From contig NZ_JAJNMP010000003.1 in assembly GCF_021044935.1 (NCBI RefSeq), positions 1 to 64,000 on the forward strand: a stretch of 64,000 nt of DNA, in the 5' to 3' direction. The notes beneath the pieces were generated by a model. It was given only the letters and a program-made list of their open reading frames with translations, made no database searches and was not told where the DNA came from. This DNA comes from Agromyces cavernae (GTDB lineage: Bacteria > Actinomycetota > Actinomycetes > Actinomycetales > Microbacteriaceae). Positions within the stretch are counted from its first letter, which is position 1. Every line of letters starts with the position of its first letter. This document shows, piece by piece, positions 52,647 through 60,532 of the stretch. Position numbers and translations under genes: made by a program.

Positions 52647-53467
52647 CGGGCCTCCCGGTCGGGGTCGTCGGTCGTGAAGACGTAGTCGCCCGCGGCGTCG
52701 AGCTCGACGCGGAGCCCCAGCCCGCGGTCGCCCAGGGCGGCGAAAGCCGAACGGGACTGCTCGCGCAGGCGCGCGGCCTCGGCCGGGTCATCCGACCGCA
52801 GCCCCTCGAAGTCGGGGACGAGCGCGAGGCCGCCGCGCGCCGACCAGACGGGCTGCGGTTCGCCGGCGAGCGCGCGCGTCGTGCGCGGCGAGTCGAGGCG
52901 CCAGCGCACCTCGAAGCGGTCGCTGCGGTCGGCGCCCGTGATGGCGTCGTCGAGCCGACCGTAGAAGTCGGGGTGGTACGCGATGACCTCGGCGCCGAGG
53001 CGCACCAGGTTCATGCGGGCGTTGCGGCGGATGAGGGGATCGTAGGTCCAGCGCACCTCGTCGATGCCGTGCTCGAGGCAGATCGCGCGCTGGCGCAACT
53101 TCAGGGCCAGGCCGATGCCTCGGCCGCGCGCGGCCGGGTCGACGGCGTTCATGTGGGAGTGCAGGTGCACGCCGTCGCCCCAGCCGAGAAAACCGAGGAG
53201 TGCACCGAGGGCTGGGACGGGTGCGCTACCCGGCCCCGTCGGGATCGCGATGAGCAGCGTGTTGCCCGCATGGTCGAGCGCCTGCAGCATCGACCGGTCG
53301 GGGCCGCGGCCCACGCCCCACGTCACCGTGAAACGGGCGAGCACGGCATCGAGCTCATCACCCACGGCCGGGCGCGTGATGACGGCGGCGCGCCGATCGG
53401 CGACATCCGCCGCCGCATGCGCCTCGCGAACGATCGCGGCGACGACGTGTGGCGGAGCGGCGGTCAC
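52643..53467 (-). CDS. GNAT family N-acetyltransferase
   Basis: 274 aa. The acetyl/acyl-CoA loop is PAARGRGIGLALKLRQRAIC (RGRGIG), with VRWTYDPLIRRNARMNLVRL and YHPDFYG downstream. The C-terminal 90 residues form an extra domain. GTG 53467 overlaps the upstream stop (GTGA). In this operon it may acylate the amino acid handled by the racemase-like enzyme. Confidence 0.88.
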   Translation of the reverse strand: MTAAPPHVVAAIVREAHAAADVADRRAAVITRPAVGDELDAVLARFTVTWGVGRGPDRSMLQALDHAGNTLLIAIPTGPGSAPVPALGALLGFLGWGDGVHLHSHMNAVDPAARGRGIGLALKLRQRAICLEHGIDEVRWTYDPLIRRNARMNLVRLGAEVIAYHPDFYGRLDDAITGADRSDRFEVRWRLDSPRTTRALAGEPQPVWSARGGLALVPDFEGLRSDDPAEAARLREQSRSAFAALGDRGLGLRVELDAAGDYVFTTDDPDREAR

Positions 53468-54738
53468 GCGGCCCGGTCCTCGATGCGCCACGCCTGACCG
53501 TACCCGCCGTCGGTCACCGGGCGCGCCATGAGCTCGAGGAACGGCGCGGCGTCGAACGCCTCGGGTCCGAGCACTCCGCGGCCTTCCCACACGCCGGTCG
53601 CGAGCAGTTCGAGCGCGATCACCGGGTTCAGGGCGGTCTGCCACACGACGCACTGGCTGTCGTACTCGCGCATCGTCCACTCGTTGTCGGCGACGTGGTA
53701 CAGGTACGACGACCTCGGGGCGCCGTCGGTGCCCGTGCCCGTGACCCACAGGCTCGCACAGGTCTTGCCAGTCATGCGCGGGCCGATCGTGGCCGGGTCG
53801 GGCAGCGACGCCGCGACCACGTCGCGCGGCGCGACGTGGACCGGCCCGTTCTCGCTGCGCACCCGCACCGGACTCGTCGAATCGAGCCCGAGCAGGTGCA
53901 GCACCTGCAGCACGTTGATGAACTCGGCGCCGAGGCCGTACTTGAATGTCACGCGCTTCGCGTCGACCCATCGCGGCATGAGCAGCACCTCTTCGTGCTC
54001 GACGTTCACGCACTCGACCGGCCCGATGCCCTCGGGGAACTCGAACACCTCGGGCTCGCTGAACGGCGCCGTCGTGTACCAGCCGGTGTCCTCCTCCCAG
54101 ATCACCGGCGGGTTCAGGCACTCCTCGATCGTCGTCCAGATCGAGAACGACGGAGCGAAGATCTCATTGCCCTCGTCGTCGGTCACGACGAGGTTGGCGC
54201 CGTCGCGCACCCCGAGCTCGTCGATCTCGCTGAAGAGGTGGTCGGCGGCGAAACGGGCGAACACGTCGGAGAGGCCGGGCTCGACCCCCATGCCGACGAG
54301 TGCCAGCCTCCCCGCGGCATCCCAATCGGTCGTCTGCGCGAACTGGTCGTCGCCCAGTTTCACGCCCGTCTTCTCATATGGGTCGGTCGGATGCGGCTCG
54401 CTCAGGCTCATCGCCATGTCGAGGTAGTCGGCCCCGGCCGCAAGCGCGCCCGCGAAGATCGCCGGCACGAACTTCGGCTCGACCGCGTTCATCACGTGGG
54501 TCGCCTCGTACTCGCGAGCGACGGACGTCACGACCTCGGGATCCGACGCGTCGATCTGCGCCGTGGCGAACCGGGCCGCGACCTCATCCCCGTGCCTGGC
54601 CCTGATCCAGTCGACCGTGCGTTGCGCACGGGACTCGTCGTAGTCGCTCACCACGAGCAGCTCGTAGAAGTTTCGACGGGCCGCGATCTTGGCGATGGCG
54701 TCTCCGACGCCTCCGGCGCCGACGAGGAGGATGCGCAT
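53464..54738 (-). CDS. Saccharopine dehydrogenase family protein
   Basis: 424 aa. Rossmann motif RILLVGAGGVGDAIAKIAAR, then VVSDYDESRAQRTVDWIR. YLDMAMSLSEPHPTDPY and VGMGVEPGLSDVFARFAADH are conserved in the Lys9-like group, which contains saccharopine, carboxynorspermidine and related imine reductases. The exact amino acid is unknown. ATG 54738 follows TAGCGT by 6 nt (leaderless type). First of three overlapping genes with GNAT and the racemase-like enzyme. Confidence 0.92.
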   Translation of the reverse strand: MRILLVGAGGVGDAIAKIAARRNFYELLVVSDYDESRAQRTVDWIRARHGDEVAARFATAQIDASDPEVVTSVAREYEATHVMNAVEPKFVPAIFAGALAAGADYLDMAMSLSEPHPTDPYEKTGVKLGDDQFAQTTDWDAAGRLALVGMGVEPGLSDVFARFAADHLFSEIDELGVRDGANLVVTDDEGNEIFAPSFSIWTTIEECLNPPVIWEEDTGWYTTAPFSEPEVFEFPEGIGPVECVNVEHEEVLLMPRWVDAKRVTFKYGLGAEFINVLQVLHLLGLDSTSPVRVRSENGPVHVAPRDVVAASLPDPATIGPRMTGKTCASLWVTGTGTDGAPRSSYLYHVADNEWTMREYDSQCVVWQTALNPVIALELLATGVWEGRGVLGPEAFDAAPFLELMARPVTDGGYGQAWRIEDRAA

Positions 54739-54850
54739 GCCTCGACGCTAGCGCGGCAGCGCCCCGCGGTCGAGGGTCGGGGGGTGGGCGGCCGCTCCCG
54801 GGCGCCGCCTGCTGCTCCCCTTCACACCTCCCCTTCACACCTCCCTTTCA

Positions 54851-55109
54851 CACCGAGAGTGCACGCCCCGCCCTGCCATACTCACCGAACGTGCACTCGC
54901 CGCCCTGCCATACTCACCGAACGTGCACTCCCCGCCCGAAGGAGGGCGCCAACTGCACTCTCGGCGCGGGCCCAGCTCACCCGCTCCTTCCCGAGAGTGC
55001 ACCCCCGGCCCCTGGAACGGCGGCAACTGCACTCTCGGCGCGGGCCCAGCTCACCCGCTCCTTCCCGAGAGTGCACCCCCGGCCCCAGCAACGGCGGCAA
55101 CTGCACTCT
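54851..55109. repeat. Element B cluster with nested tandem duplications
   Basis: The 421-bp gap 54739-55159 is nearly filled with element B pieces. A 32-bp unit ending CTCACCGAACGTGCACTC is repeated (second copy 32 bp after the first). A 74-bp unit (54961-55034, starting GGCGCGGGCCCAGCTCACCC and ending TGCACTCTC) is repeated almost exactly at 55035-55108. Each holds one CGAGAGTGCA...TGCACTCTCG hairpin. No gene is seen in the gap. Confidence 0.9.
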
Positions 55110-55159
55110 CGAAACCGCGGAGCGAGCGCAGCCTTGCAAGGGCGGGACCCGAAGACGGA

Positions 55160-56068
55160 CTACGCGCGAGACCAGCCGCGAAGTTCGAGCGCCTCACTCA
55201 GCTGACGTGCGATCGAATCGAATGCGGAGTGCTTGTTCACTCGAATCACGAGCCACCCGTTCGCCGCCAACTCGTTCAGGCGATCGACATCCTTCTCCCA
55301 TTGCGAATCATCCTCGCGGTGGTGATCGCCGTCGTACTCGAGCAGCACCTTCCAGCGGCGGAAGACGAGATCACCATGAGTCGTGCGACCTGAGCGCAGC
55401 ACGATGACCCCGTTCGGCTCGTGATCAGGGAACCCCGCCGCGACGACCTTGAGGCGCAACTGCGTCTCTTTCGGCGATTCGGAGCCAGCACGGAGGTGTT
55501 CGCGCGCAGCTCTGAGCACGCGACATCCGCGCCGCTTGCCGTACCGTGCGACCGCTTCGTCCACCTCCGCAATCGTGGCAAGCGGATGGGGGCGGCCGAG
55601 CAGCCTGTCCCCCGCTTGGATCAACTCGAGTTCGGTCAGCTGCGTTGACAGCTGACACCACGTGTCGGCCGGACTCACGAGCAGCAGCCCACCCTTGCGC
55701 TGCGTGCGCGGCCGCGATGCGGAACGATGGCCGACGACGTTGCGAACCCTGGGCGGGTACACGCCGCCCCAGACGATCACGTGCACAATGCTCGCGGTCT
55801 GCAGGCGGGATGGAAGCGGCAGCCCCCAGAGCAGCGCAGCGGTGGCGTGGCTGAAGGCTGAGGTGTCGTGGGGTAGATGCAGGGTGAGGGCACCGCATCT
55901 CGCCATCATCGAGGACGCTTCAGCCCGCGGAAGCCTCACGCCTCGCACCGGAATCATGAGGTCGGAGCCCCGGAGCCGCTTGTCACTCAACCCCCGCGCG
56001 AGACCCGCGTGCCGCGTGAATGGCCCAAGCGAGAAGTCGAGCGGGAGTGGATGTCGGGCGACCATCAC
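55160..56068 (-). CDS. AbiEi-like/DUF559 domain protein
   Basis: 302 aa. The N-terminal half (TRHAGLARGLSDKRLRGSDL, AFSHATAALLWGLPLPSR) resembles the winged-helix and linker of AbiEi-type proteins. The C-terminal half is a DUF559/Vsr-like nuclease fold: LEYDGDHHREDDSQWEKDVD and LNELAANGWLVIRVNKH carry the Glu/Asp and Lys-type residues of PD-(D/E)xK enzymes. Function unknown. No toxin partner is adjacent. It is isolated between two element B clusters. The start may be the second ATG (56065). Confidence 0.84.
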   Translation of the reverse strand: MMVARHPLPLDFSLGPFTRHAGLARGLSDKRLRGSDLMIPVRGVRLPRAEASSMMARCGALTLHLPHDTSAFSHATAALLWGLPLPSRLQTASIVHVIVWGGVYPPRVRNVVGHRSASRPRTQRKGGLLLVSPADTWCQLSTQLTELELIQAGDRLLGRPHPLATIAEVDEAVARYGKRRGCRVLRAAREHLRAGSESPKETQLRLKVVAAGFPDHEPNGVIVLRSGRTTHGDLVFRRWKVLLEYDGDHHREDDSQWEKDVDRLNELAANGWLVIRVNKHSAFDSIARQLSEALELRGWSRA

Positions 56069-56196
56069 TCAAGGGTGGCCGGTATGTCTCGGTCAAACAC
56101 GGAATCGCGCGGGCCCGTGAACGACTCGTTCGAAGTCGGGGGTGTTGAGGAGGGGTCGAGGCTTGGTGTGCCGCAGTCGAGATTGCATCGGGTGGG

Positions 56197-56410
56197 CCGA
56201 GAGTGCACTTCAGGCCTGAAGAATGGCGGGGGGGTGCACTCTCTACGCGAGGTGCCGCAGATGTCCAGAAGGGCCGGGGAGACGCAGGGCATCGAAAGTG
56301 CAGTCGACGCCCGGGGAACGGCGAGGAGTGCCCTCTCGATGGGAGGGCGCTCGAGCGGTGGCGCCGAGAGTGCATCTGACGCCCGATGGAGGGCGAGGAG
56401 TGCACTCTCG
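56197..56410. repeat. Element B, three copies
   Basis: Copies at 56197-56243, 56291-56340 and 56364-56410, with arms CCGAGAGTGCA, TCGAAAGTGCA and CCGAGAGTGCA facing TGCACTCTC, TGCCCTCTCGA and TGCACTCTCG. Their inner stems differ. They fill the gap between the DUF559 gene start and the uricase stop and could end the purine operon transcript. Confidence 0.87.
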
Positions 56411-56432
56411 ACTGCGGGGTGGTCCGTGCGCG

Positions 56433-57413
56433 TCAGCAGAAGCCCGCGACCGCCTCCCATGCCGCGGCGGGCGAGTCGACGCCCTCGCGGACGACGGCGG
56501 CCTCGATGAGACCGTAGGGGCGGTCGGCGGCGTAGAACACCTCGTTGGGGTTGTCGAGCCCGAACGGCGAGAGGTCGACCACGAAGTGGTGCTTGTTCGG
56601 CATCGAGAGGCGGATCTCGGCGATCTCATCGTGCCGTTCGAGCACCCGGCGGCCCATGTCGAAGAGCGTGGTCTGCAGCGCCGCCGAGTACCCCTCGGTG
56701 AACGTCTCGAGCAGCAGCCCGCGCACGCTGTCGTAGGCGGCGTCGTAGTCGAAGCCCGCGTCGACGCCCGCCCCGCGATACAGCCACCTGGCTGACACGT
56801 CGGTCGCGAGGATGCGGTCGCGGGTCTCGGGCAGCGTCGTGTACCGGTCGCGCGGGTACCCCTCGAACCCCGATTCGGTGGTCTTCAGCACGGTGAGCTC
56901 CTTGAGCCCGGCGAGGACGTGCCGGGTGCGGTCGCCACCACCGCCGCCAGTGCCTCCAGTGCCGCCGACCCCACCCCCGGCGCCCTCCACCACGACGAGC
57001 GCGGTTCGCACTTCCTGCCCCGACCGCACGAACGAGTGGTCGTGCGGTTCGCCGTGCGCGACGATGCGCTGCCACGCGAACTTCTCGGCCTCCCACCGCC
57101 CTCCGGTCACCCAGTCGAACGAGCCCGTGAAGTGGTCGGCGAGGCGCAGCAGGAACGCCTCGGGCGACCCGATGCCGTCGCGCGCGAACGCGAAGATCGT
57201 GTTCTTCTGCGTGTCGGTGGGCACGACGTGCGCGTTGTCGCCGGCGAGGTGCGCGGCGGAGAAGTCGCCGCGCAGCTGCGAGGTCACGTTGAGGTCGTCG
57301 ATCTCGTGCCGGGCGGTGTCGCGCGTGACCTTGACGACTCGCACCTCGGCCTTGCCGTACTGGTTGGCGCCGAGGACGATGCCGGATGCCGCGGACGATT
57401 GCTGCTCGGTCAT
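56433..57413 (-). CDS. pucL: Urate oxidase (uricase)
   Basis: 326 aa. Cofactor-free oxidation of urate to 5-hydroxyisourate. GANQYGKAEVRVVKVTRDTA holds the catalytic Lys (NQYGKA), PTDTQKNTIFAFARDGIGSP the Thr/Asp of the first T-fold, and SMPNKHHFVVDLSPFGLDNP the second. A Gly/Thr-rich loop (GAGGGVGGTGGTGGGGG, about residues 145-161) from a simple DNA repeat interrupts the sequence near the middle. 3 nt after uraH; last gene of the operon. Confidence 0.96.
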   Translation of the reverse strand: MTEQQSSAASGIVLGANQYGKAEVRVVKVTRDTARHEIDDLNVTSQLRGDFSAAHLAGDNAHVVPTDTQKNTIFAFARDGIGSPEAFLLRLADHFTGSFDWVTGGRWEAEKFAWQRIVAHGEPHDHSFVRSGQEVRTALVVVEGAGGGVGGTGGTGGGGGDRTRHVLAGLKELTVLKTTESGFEGYPRDRYTTLPETRDRILATDVSARWLYRGAGVDAGFDYDAAYDSVRGLLLETFTEGYSAALQTTLFDMGRRVLERHDEIAEIRLSMPNKHHFVVDLSPFGLDNPNEVFYAADRPYGLIEAAVVREGVDSPAAAWEAVAGFC

Positions 57414-57416
57414 GGA

Positions 57417-57758
57417 TCAGCTCCCTCGGTAGGTCGAATAGGCGAATGGGCTCAGCAGCAGAGGGGCGTGCACGTGCCGGCCGTCGTCTTCGATGCGCAC
57501 GGTGATGACGACCTCTGGGTAGAACGTGTCGACGCCCCGCGCGGCGAACCAGGCTCCCGTGTCGAATCGCAGCCGGTATTCCCCGGGCAGCAGTTCGTCG
57601 GGTCCGAAGTGCGAGATGCGGCCGTCGTCGTCGGTGACGGATGCCGCGACGCGGCCCCACTCGTCACCCGAGGGGCCGAGCAGCTCGACGGTGAGGCCCG
57701 CGGCCGGCCGGCCGGTCGTCGCGTCGAGCACGTGGGTGGTGATGCGCGAGGTGCTCAT
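57417..57758 (-). CDS. uraH: 5-Hydroxyisourate hydrolase
   Basis: 113-aa transthyretin-like enzyme. ITTHVLDATTGRPAAGLTVE holds the N-terminal His, YHVPLLLSP-like VHAPLLLSPFAYSTYRGS the second His, and the C-terminal YRGS is the family signature. It hydrolyses 5-hydroxyisourate to OHCU. Start 16 nt after uraD. Confidence 0.97.
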   Translation of the reverse strand: MSTSRITTHVLDATTGRPAAGLTVELLGPSGDEWGRVAASVTDDDGRISHFGPDELLPGEYRLRFDTGAWFAARGVDTFYPEVVITVRIEDDGRHVHAPLLLSPFAYSTYRGS

Positions 57759-57759
57759 G

Positions 57760-57793
57760 ATTCGAACAGTCCCTTCATTCGAACAGTCCCTTC
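57760..57793. repeat. 17-bp exact tandem duplication at the uraD stop
   Basis: ATTCGAACAGTCCCTTC occurs at 57760-57776 and again at 57777-57793. It covers the last codons of uraD and the gap to uraH. The first copy read on the minus strand gives the extra KGLFE-like tail just after the uraD stop. Confidence 0.9.
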
Positions 57794-58281
57794 AACCGCA
57801 GTACGGCGATCTGGCGCAACTGCTCGGCGACCACGGGCAGCTCCTCGTCGTCGGTGTGCCCGAGGCGCTCGTTGAGCGCGCCGAGGATCTCGGTCGCCGA
57901 CCGTCCCGCCACCCGGATCAGGAAGACCCGGCCGAATCTCCGCTCGTACGCGAGGTTGCCCTCGGCGAGCGCGGCGGCGACCGCCGTCTTGGGCGTGCCC
58001 ACTCCCGCCTGCTCGGCGCGCGACATCCGTGCCTCGGCACTCGAACCGCCCGCGCGCTCGCCGATGCGGGGATGCTGCGCGAGGGCGCCGTCGACCTCGG
58101 CGGTGGTGAACGGCGATGCGGCCACCTCGGCCGCCGCCACGAGGTCGCCCGCTGAGGCGTACGGACGGCCGTCGACGAGCGATTCGCACCAGCGCGGGAT
58201 GTCGAGGCACGGCCGCAGCGACGCGATCGCCTCGTCGCGCGCGGCGGAGTTGAACACGTGCAGCGCGTGCGCCGGGCTCAC
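57775..58281 (-). CDS. uraD: OHCU decarboxylase
   Basis: 168 aa. Decarboxylates 2-oxo-4-hydroxy-4-carboxy-5-ureidoimidazoline to S-allantoin. FNSAARDEAIASLRPCLDIP is the usual start. AQHPRIGERAGGSSAEARMS carries the catalytic HPRIG, and SRAEQAG, NLAYERRFGRVFLIRVAGRS and the final region are conserved. GTG 58281 overlaps the allB stop (GTGA). Confidence 0.95.
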   Translation of the reverse strand: MSPAHALHVFNSAARDEAIASLRPCLDIPRWCESLVDGRPYASAGDLVAAAEVAASPFTTAEVDGALAQHPRIGERAGGSSAEARMSRAEQAGVGTPKTAVAAALAEGNLAYERRFGRVFLIRVAGRSATEILGALNERLGHTDDEELPVVAEQLRQIAVLRLKGLFE

Positions 58282-59669
58282 CGCGCCACCTCCCTTCGCA
58301 GCAGCCGCCCGCGCGGGGCCGACCGGTCGACCGGCTCGCCAGCGAGCAGCGTCGACCGCACGACCCCGGTGAGCTCCTGCCCGTCGTACGGCGAGATCGG
58401 GTGCCGATGCTCGAGCGTCTCGGCGTCGACCGTGAACAGCTCGTCGGGCGCGAACACCACGAGGTCGGCGGCGCGGCCCGCGGCGATCGCTCCCTTCGCG
58501 TTCAGGCCGACGCGACGGGCCGGGGCCTGAGACATCCATTCGACGACCTGGGTCAGCCCGATGCCGCGCCCGCGCGCCTCGGTCCACACGAGCGGCAGCC
58601 CGAGCTGCAGCGAGGCGATGCCGCCCCATGCCTCGACGAAGTCGCCGTCGCCGGCGAACTTCACGGCGGCCGGCGCGGGCGAGTGATCGGAGACGACGAA
58701 GTCGATGATCCCGGACTCGAGCCCGCGCCAGAGCGCGTCGCGGTTGCCCGCCTCGCGGATCGGGGGGCAGCACTTGTATGCCGTCGCCCCGGGGGGAACG
58801 TCCTCGGCGCACAGCGTCAGGTAGTGCGGACAGGTCTCGACGGTGAGCCGCACGCCGTGACGTTTCGCGGCGTCGATGCGGTCGAGCGCGTCGGCGTCGC
58901 TGAGGTGCAGGATGTGCGCGCGCACCCCGGTGCGGGCGGCCCGCTCGATGACCGCGGCGATCGCTGCGCCCTCGGCCGCGCGGGGACGTGACGCGAGGAA
59001 GTCGGCGTACGACGAGCTGTGCGGGTGCGCTGCGCCCTCGATGAGTGCCGCGTCCTCGGCGTGCACGATGATCAGCGAGTCATCGGCCTCGACGAGCACC
59101 CGCATCGCCGCCTCGAGTTCGTCGACCGTGACGGGCGGGAACTCGTCGACGCCCGAGTGCACGAGGAAGCACTTGAACCCGAACACCCCGGCCTCGACGA
59201 GCGGCACGAGGTGGCCGTCGTTGCCAGGCACGACGCCGCCCCAGAACCCGACGTCGACGAACACCTCACCCTCGGCCGCCGCACGCTTGATCGCGAGCGC
59301 GTCGACCGTCGTCGTCGGCGGGATGCTGTTGAGCGGCATGTCGACGATCGTCGTGACCCCGCCGGCCGCGGCGGCCCGGGTCGCCGACGCGAAGCCCTCC
59401 CACTCCGTGCGCCCCGGCTCGTTGACATGCACGTGCGTGTCGACGAGCCCGGGGATGAGCACCTCGTCGTCCGCGAGCTCGAGGGTGCGCACTGCGCCCG
59501 ACTCCGACACTGATGCCGAAACAGCATCAGTGTCGGAGTCGCCGACCCACGCGATGACTCCTCCGCGCACTCCGACCGTCGCGGGCACGAACTCTCCGCC
59601 GACGAGCACCCGCTCGCCCTTGACGACGAGATCGAACGGTTGGGATGTCGCGACGGGGGCTTCGGTCAT
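58278..59669 (-). CDS. allB: Allantoinase
   Basis: 463-aa cyclic amidohydrolase that opens allantoin to allantoate. LIPGLVDTHVHVNEPGRTEW has the metal-binding HxH. FGFKCFLVHSGVDEFP has the carbamylated Lys, VHAEDAALIEG and HILHLSDADAL the other His residues, and FVVSDHSPAP the Asp. Residues 43-57 (GDSDTDAVSASVSESG) are encoded by a perfect 17-bp inverted repeat, probably an inserted element in a surface loop. Overlaps allE by 1 nt. Confidence 0.96.
   Translation of the reverse strand: MTEAPVATSQPFDLVVKGERVLVGGEFVPATVGVRGGVIAWVGDSDTDAVSASVSESGAVRTLELADDEVLIPGLVDTHVHVNEPGRTEWEGFASATRAAAAGGVTTIVDMPLNSIPPTTTVDALAIKRAAAEGEVFVDVGFWGGVVPGNDGHLVPLVEAGVFGFKCFLVHSGVDEFPPVTVDELEAAMRVLVEADDSLIIVHAEDAALIEGAAHPHSSSYADFLASRPRAAEGAAIAAVIERAARTGVRAHILHLSDADALDRIDAAKRHGVRLTVETCPHYLTLCAEDVPPGATAYKCCPPIREAGNRDALWRGLESGIIDFVVSDHSPAPAAVKFAGDGDFVEAWGGIASLQLGLPLVWTEARGRGIGLTQVVEWMSQAPARRVGLNAKGAIAAGRAADLVVFAPDELFTVDAETLEHRHPISPYDGQELTGVVRSTLLAGEPVDRSAPRGRLLRREVAR
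59500..59540. repeat. Perfect inverted repeat inside allB
   Basis: GACTCCGACACTGATGC (59500-59516) and GCATCAGTGTCGGAGTC (59524-59540), a perfect 17-bp stem with a 7-nt loop, within the coding region at a place variable among allantoinases. Read as protein it gives an Asp/Ser/Val-rich stretch. Confidence 0.92.
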
Positions 59670-60532
59670 CAGAATCCGCTCTTCCCGGCGCCGGTGAGCC
59701 GGACTTGGCGGTTCACGTCCTTGTAGAGCAGGTAGCGGAACGGCCCGGGGCCGCCCGCGTAGCAGGCCTGCGGGCAAAAGGCCCGCAGCCACATGAAGTC
59801 GCCCGCCTCGACCTCGACCCAGTCGCCGTTGAGCCGGTAGACGCCCTTGCCCTCGAGCACGAACAGCCCGTGCTCCATGACGTGCGTCTCGGCGAACGGG
59901 ATGACGCCGCCGGGCTGGAACGTCACGATGTTCACGTGCATGTCGTGCGCGAAGTCGTCGGGGTCGACGAACCGGGTGGTCGCCCAAGCGCCGTCGGTAT
60001 CGGGCATCGGCCGCGGCGCGACATCCTGGTCGCGAGTGACGAACGAGGCGGGCGGTTCGATGCCGTCGACGGGCTCGTACGCCTTGCGGATCCAGTGGAA
60101 GCTCGTCGGCGCGCCGCCCTCGTTCGCGACCGACCACGTCTCGCCCGCGGCGAGGTAGGCGTAGCCGCCGTGGGCGAGCACATGCCGCTCGCCGCCCGCT
60201 CCCGCGCCCGCGCCCGCGCCCCCGCCGAGCGTCAGCGTGAGCTCGCCCGCCGTGACGAACACGACGCCCTCGACCCCGGCCTCGACCTCGGGCCGCTCGG
60301 CGCCGCCGCCGGGCGCGATCTCGACGATGAGCTGCGCGAACGTCGTGGCGAACCCGGCGATGGGTCGCGCGAGGATCCACGAGCGGGTGCCGGTGAACCC
60401 GGGCAGGTTGCTCGTCACGATGTCGCGGAGCACGCCCTTGGGGATGACCGTGTACGCCTCGGTGACGATCGCCCGGTCGGTGAGCAGTTCGCTCTGGGCG
60501 GGCAGGCCGCCCGGCGGGGTGTAGTAGCTCAT
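59669..60532 (-). CDS. allE: (S)-ureidoglycine aminohydrolase
   Basis: 287-aa bicupin. It releases ammonia from ureidoglycine to give S-ureidoglycolate, fixing the stereochemistry. Start YYTPPGGLPAQSELLTDRAI; first cupin about 60-120 with VEGVVFVTAGELTLTLGG; second cupin with PGGVIPFAETHVMEHGLFVL (metal His and Glu) and KGVYRLNGDWVEVEAGDF. A GGGAGAGAGAGGE run in cupin 1 again comes from a simple repeat. ATGA overlap with the next gene. Confidence 0.94.
   Translation of the reverse strand: MSYYTPPGGLPAQSELLTDRAIVTEAYTVIPKGVLRDIVTSNLPGFTGTRSWILARPIAGFATTFAQLIVEIAPGGGAERPEVEAGVEGVVFVTAGELTLTLGGGAGAGAGAGGERHVLAHGGYAYLAAGETWSVANEGGAPTSFHWIRKAYEPVDGIEPPASFVTRDQDVAPRPMPDTDGAWATTRFVDPDDFAHDMHVNIVTFQPGGVIPFAETHVMEHGLFVLEGKGVYRLNGDWVEVEAGDFMWLRAFCPQACYAGGPGPFRYLLYKDVNRQVRLTGAGKSGF

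Noticed and set aside
54851-56410. Possible CRISPR array
   Set aside because: The units are hairpins of uneven spacing with similar inner sequence; no unique spacers and no cas genes.
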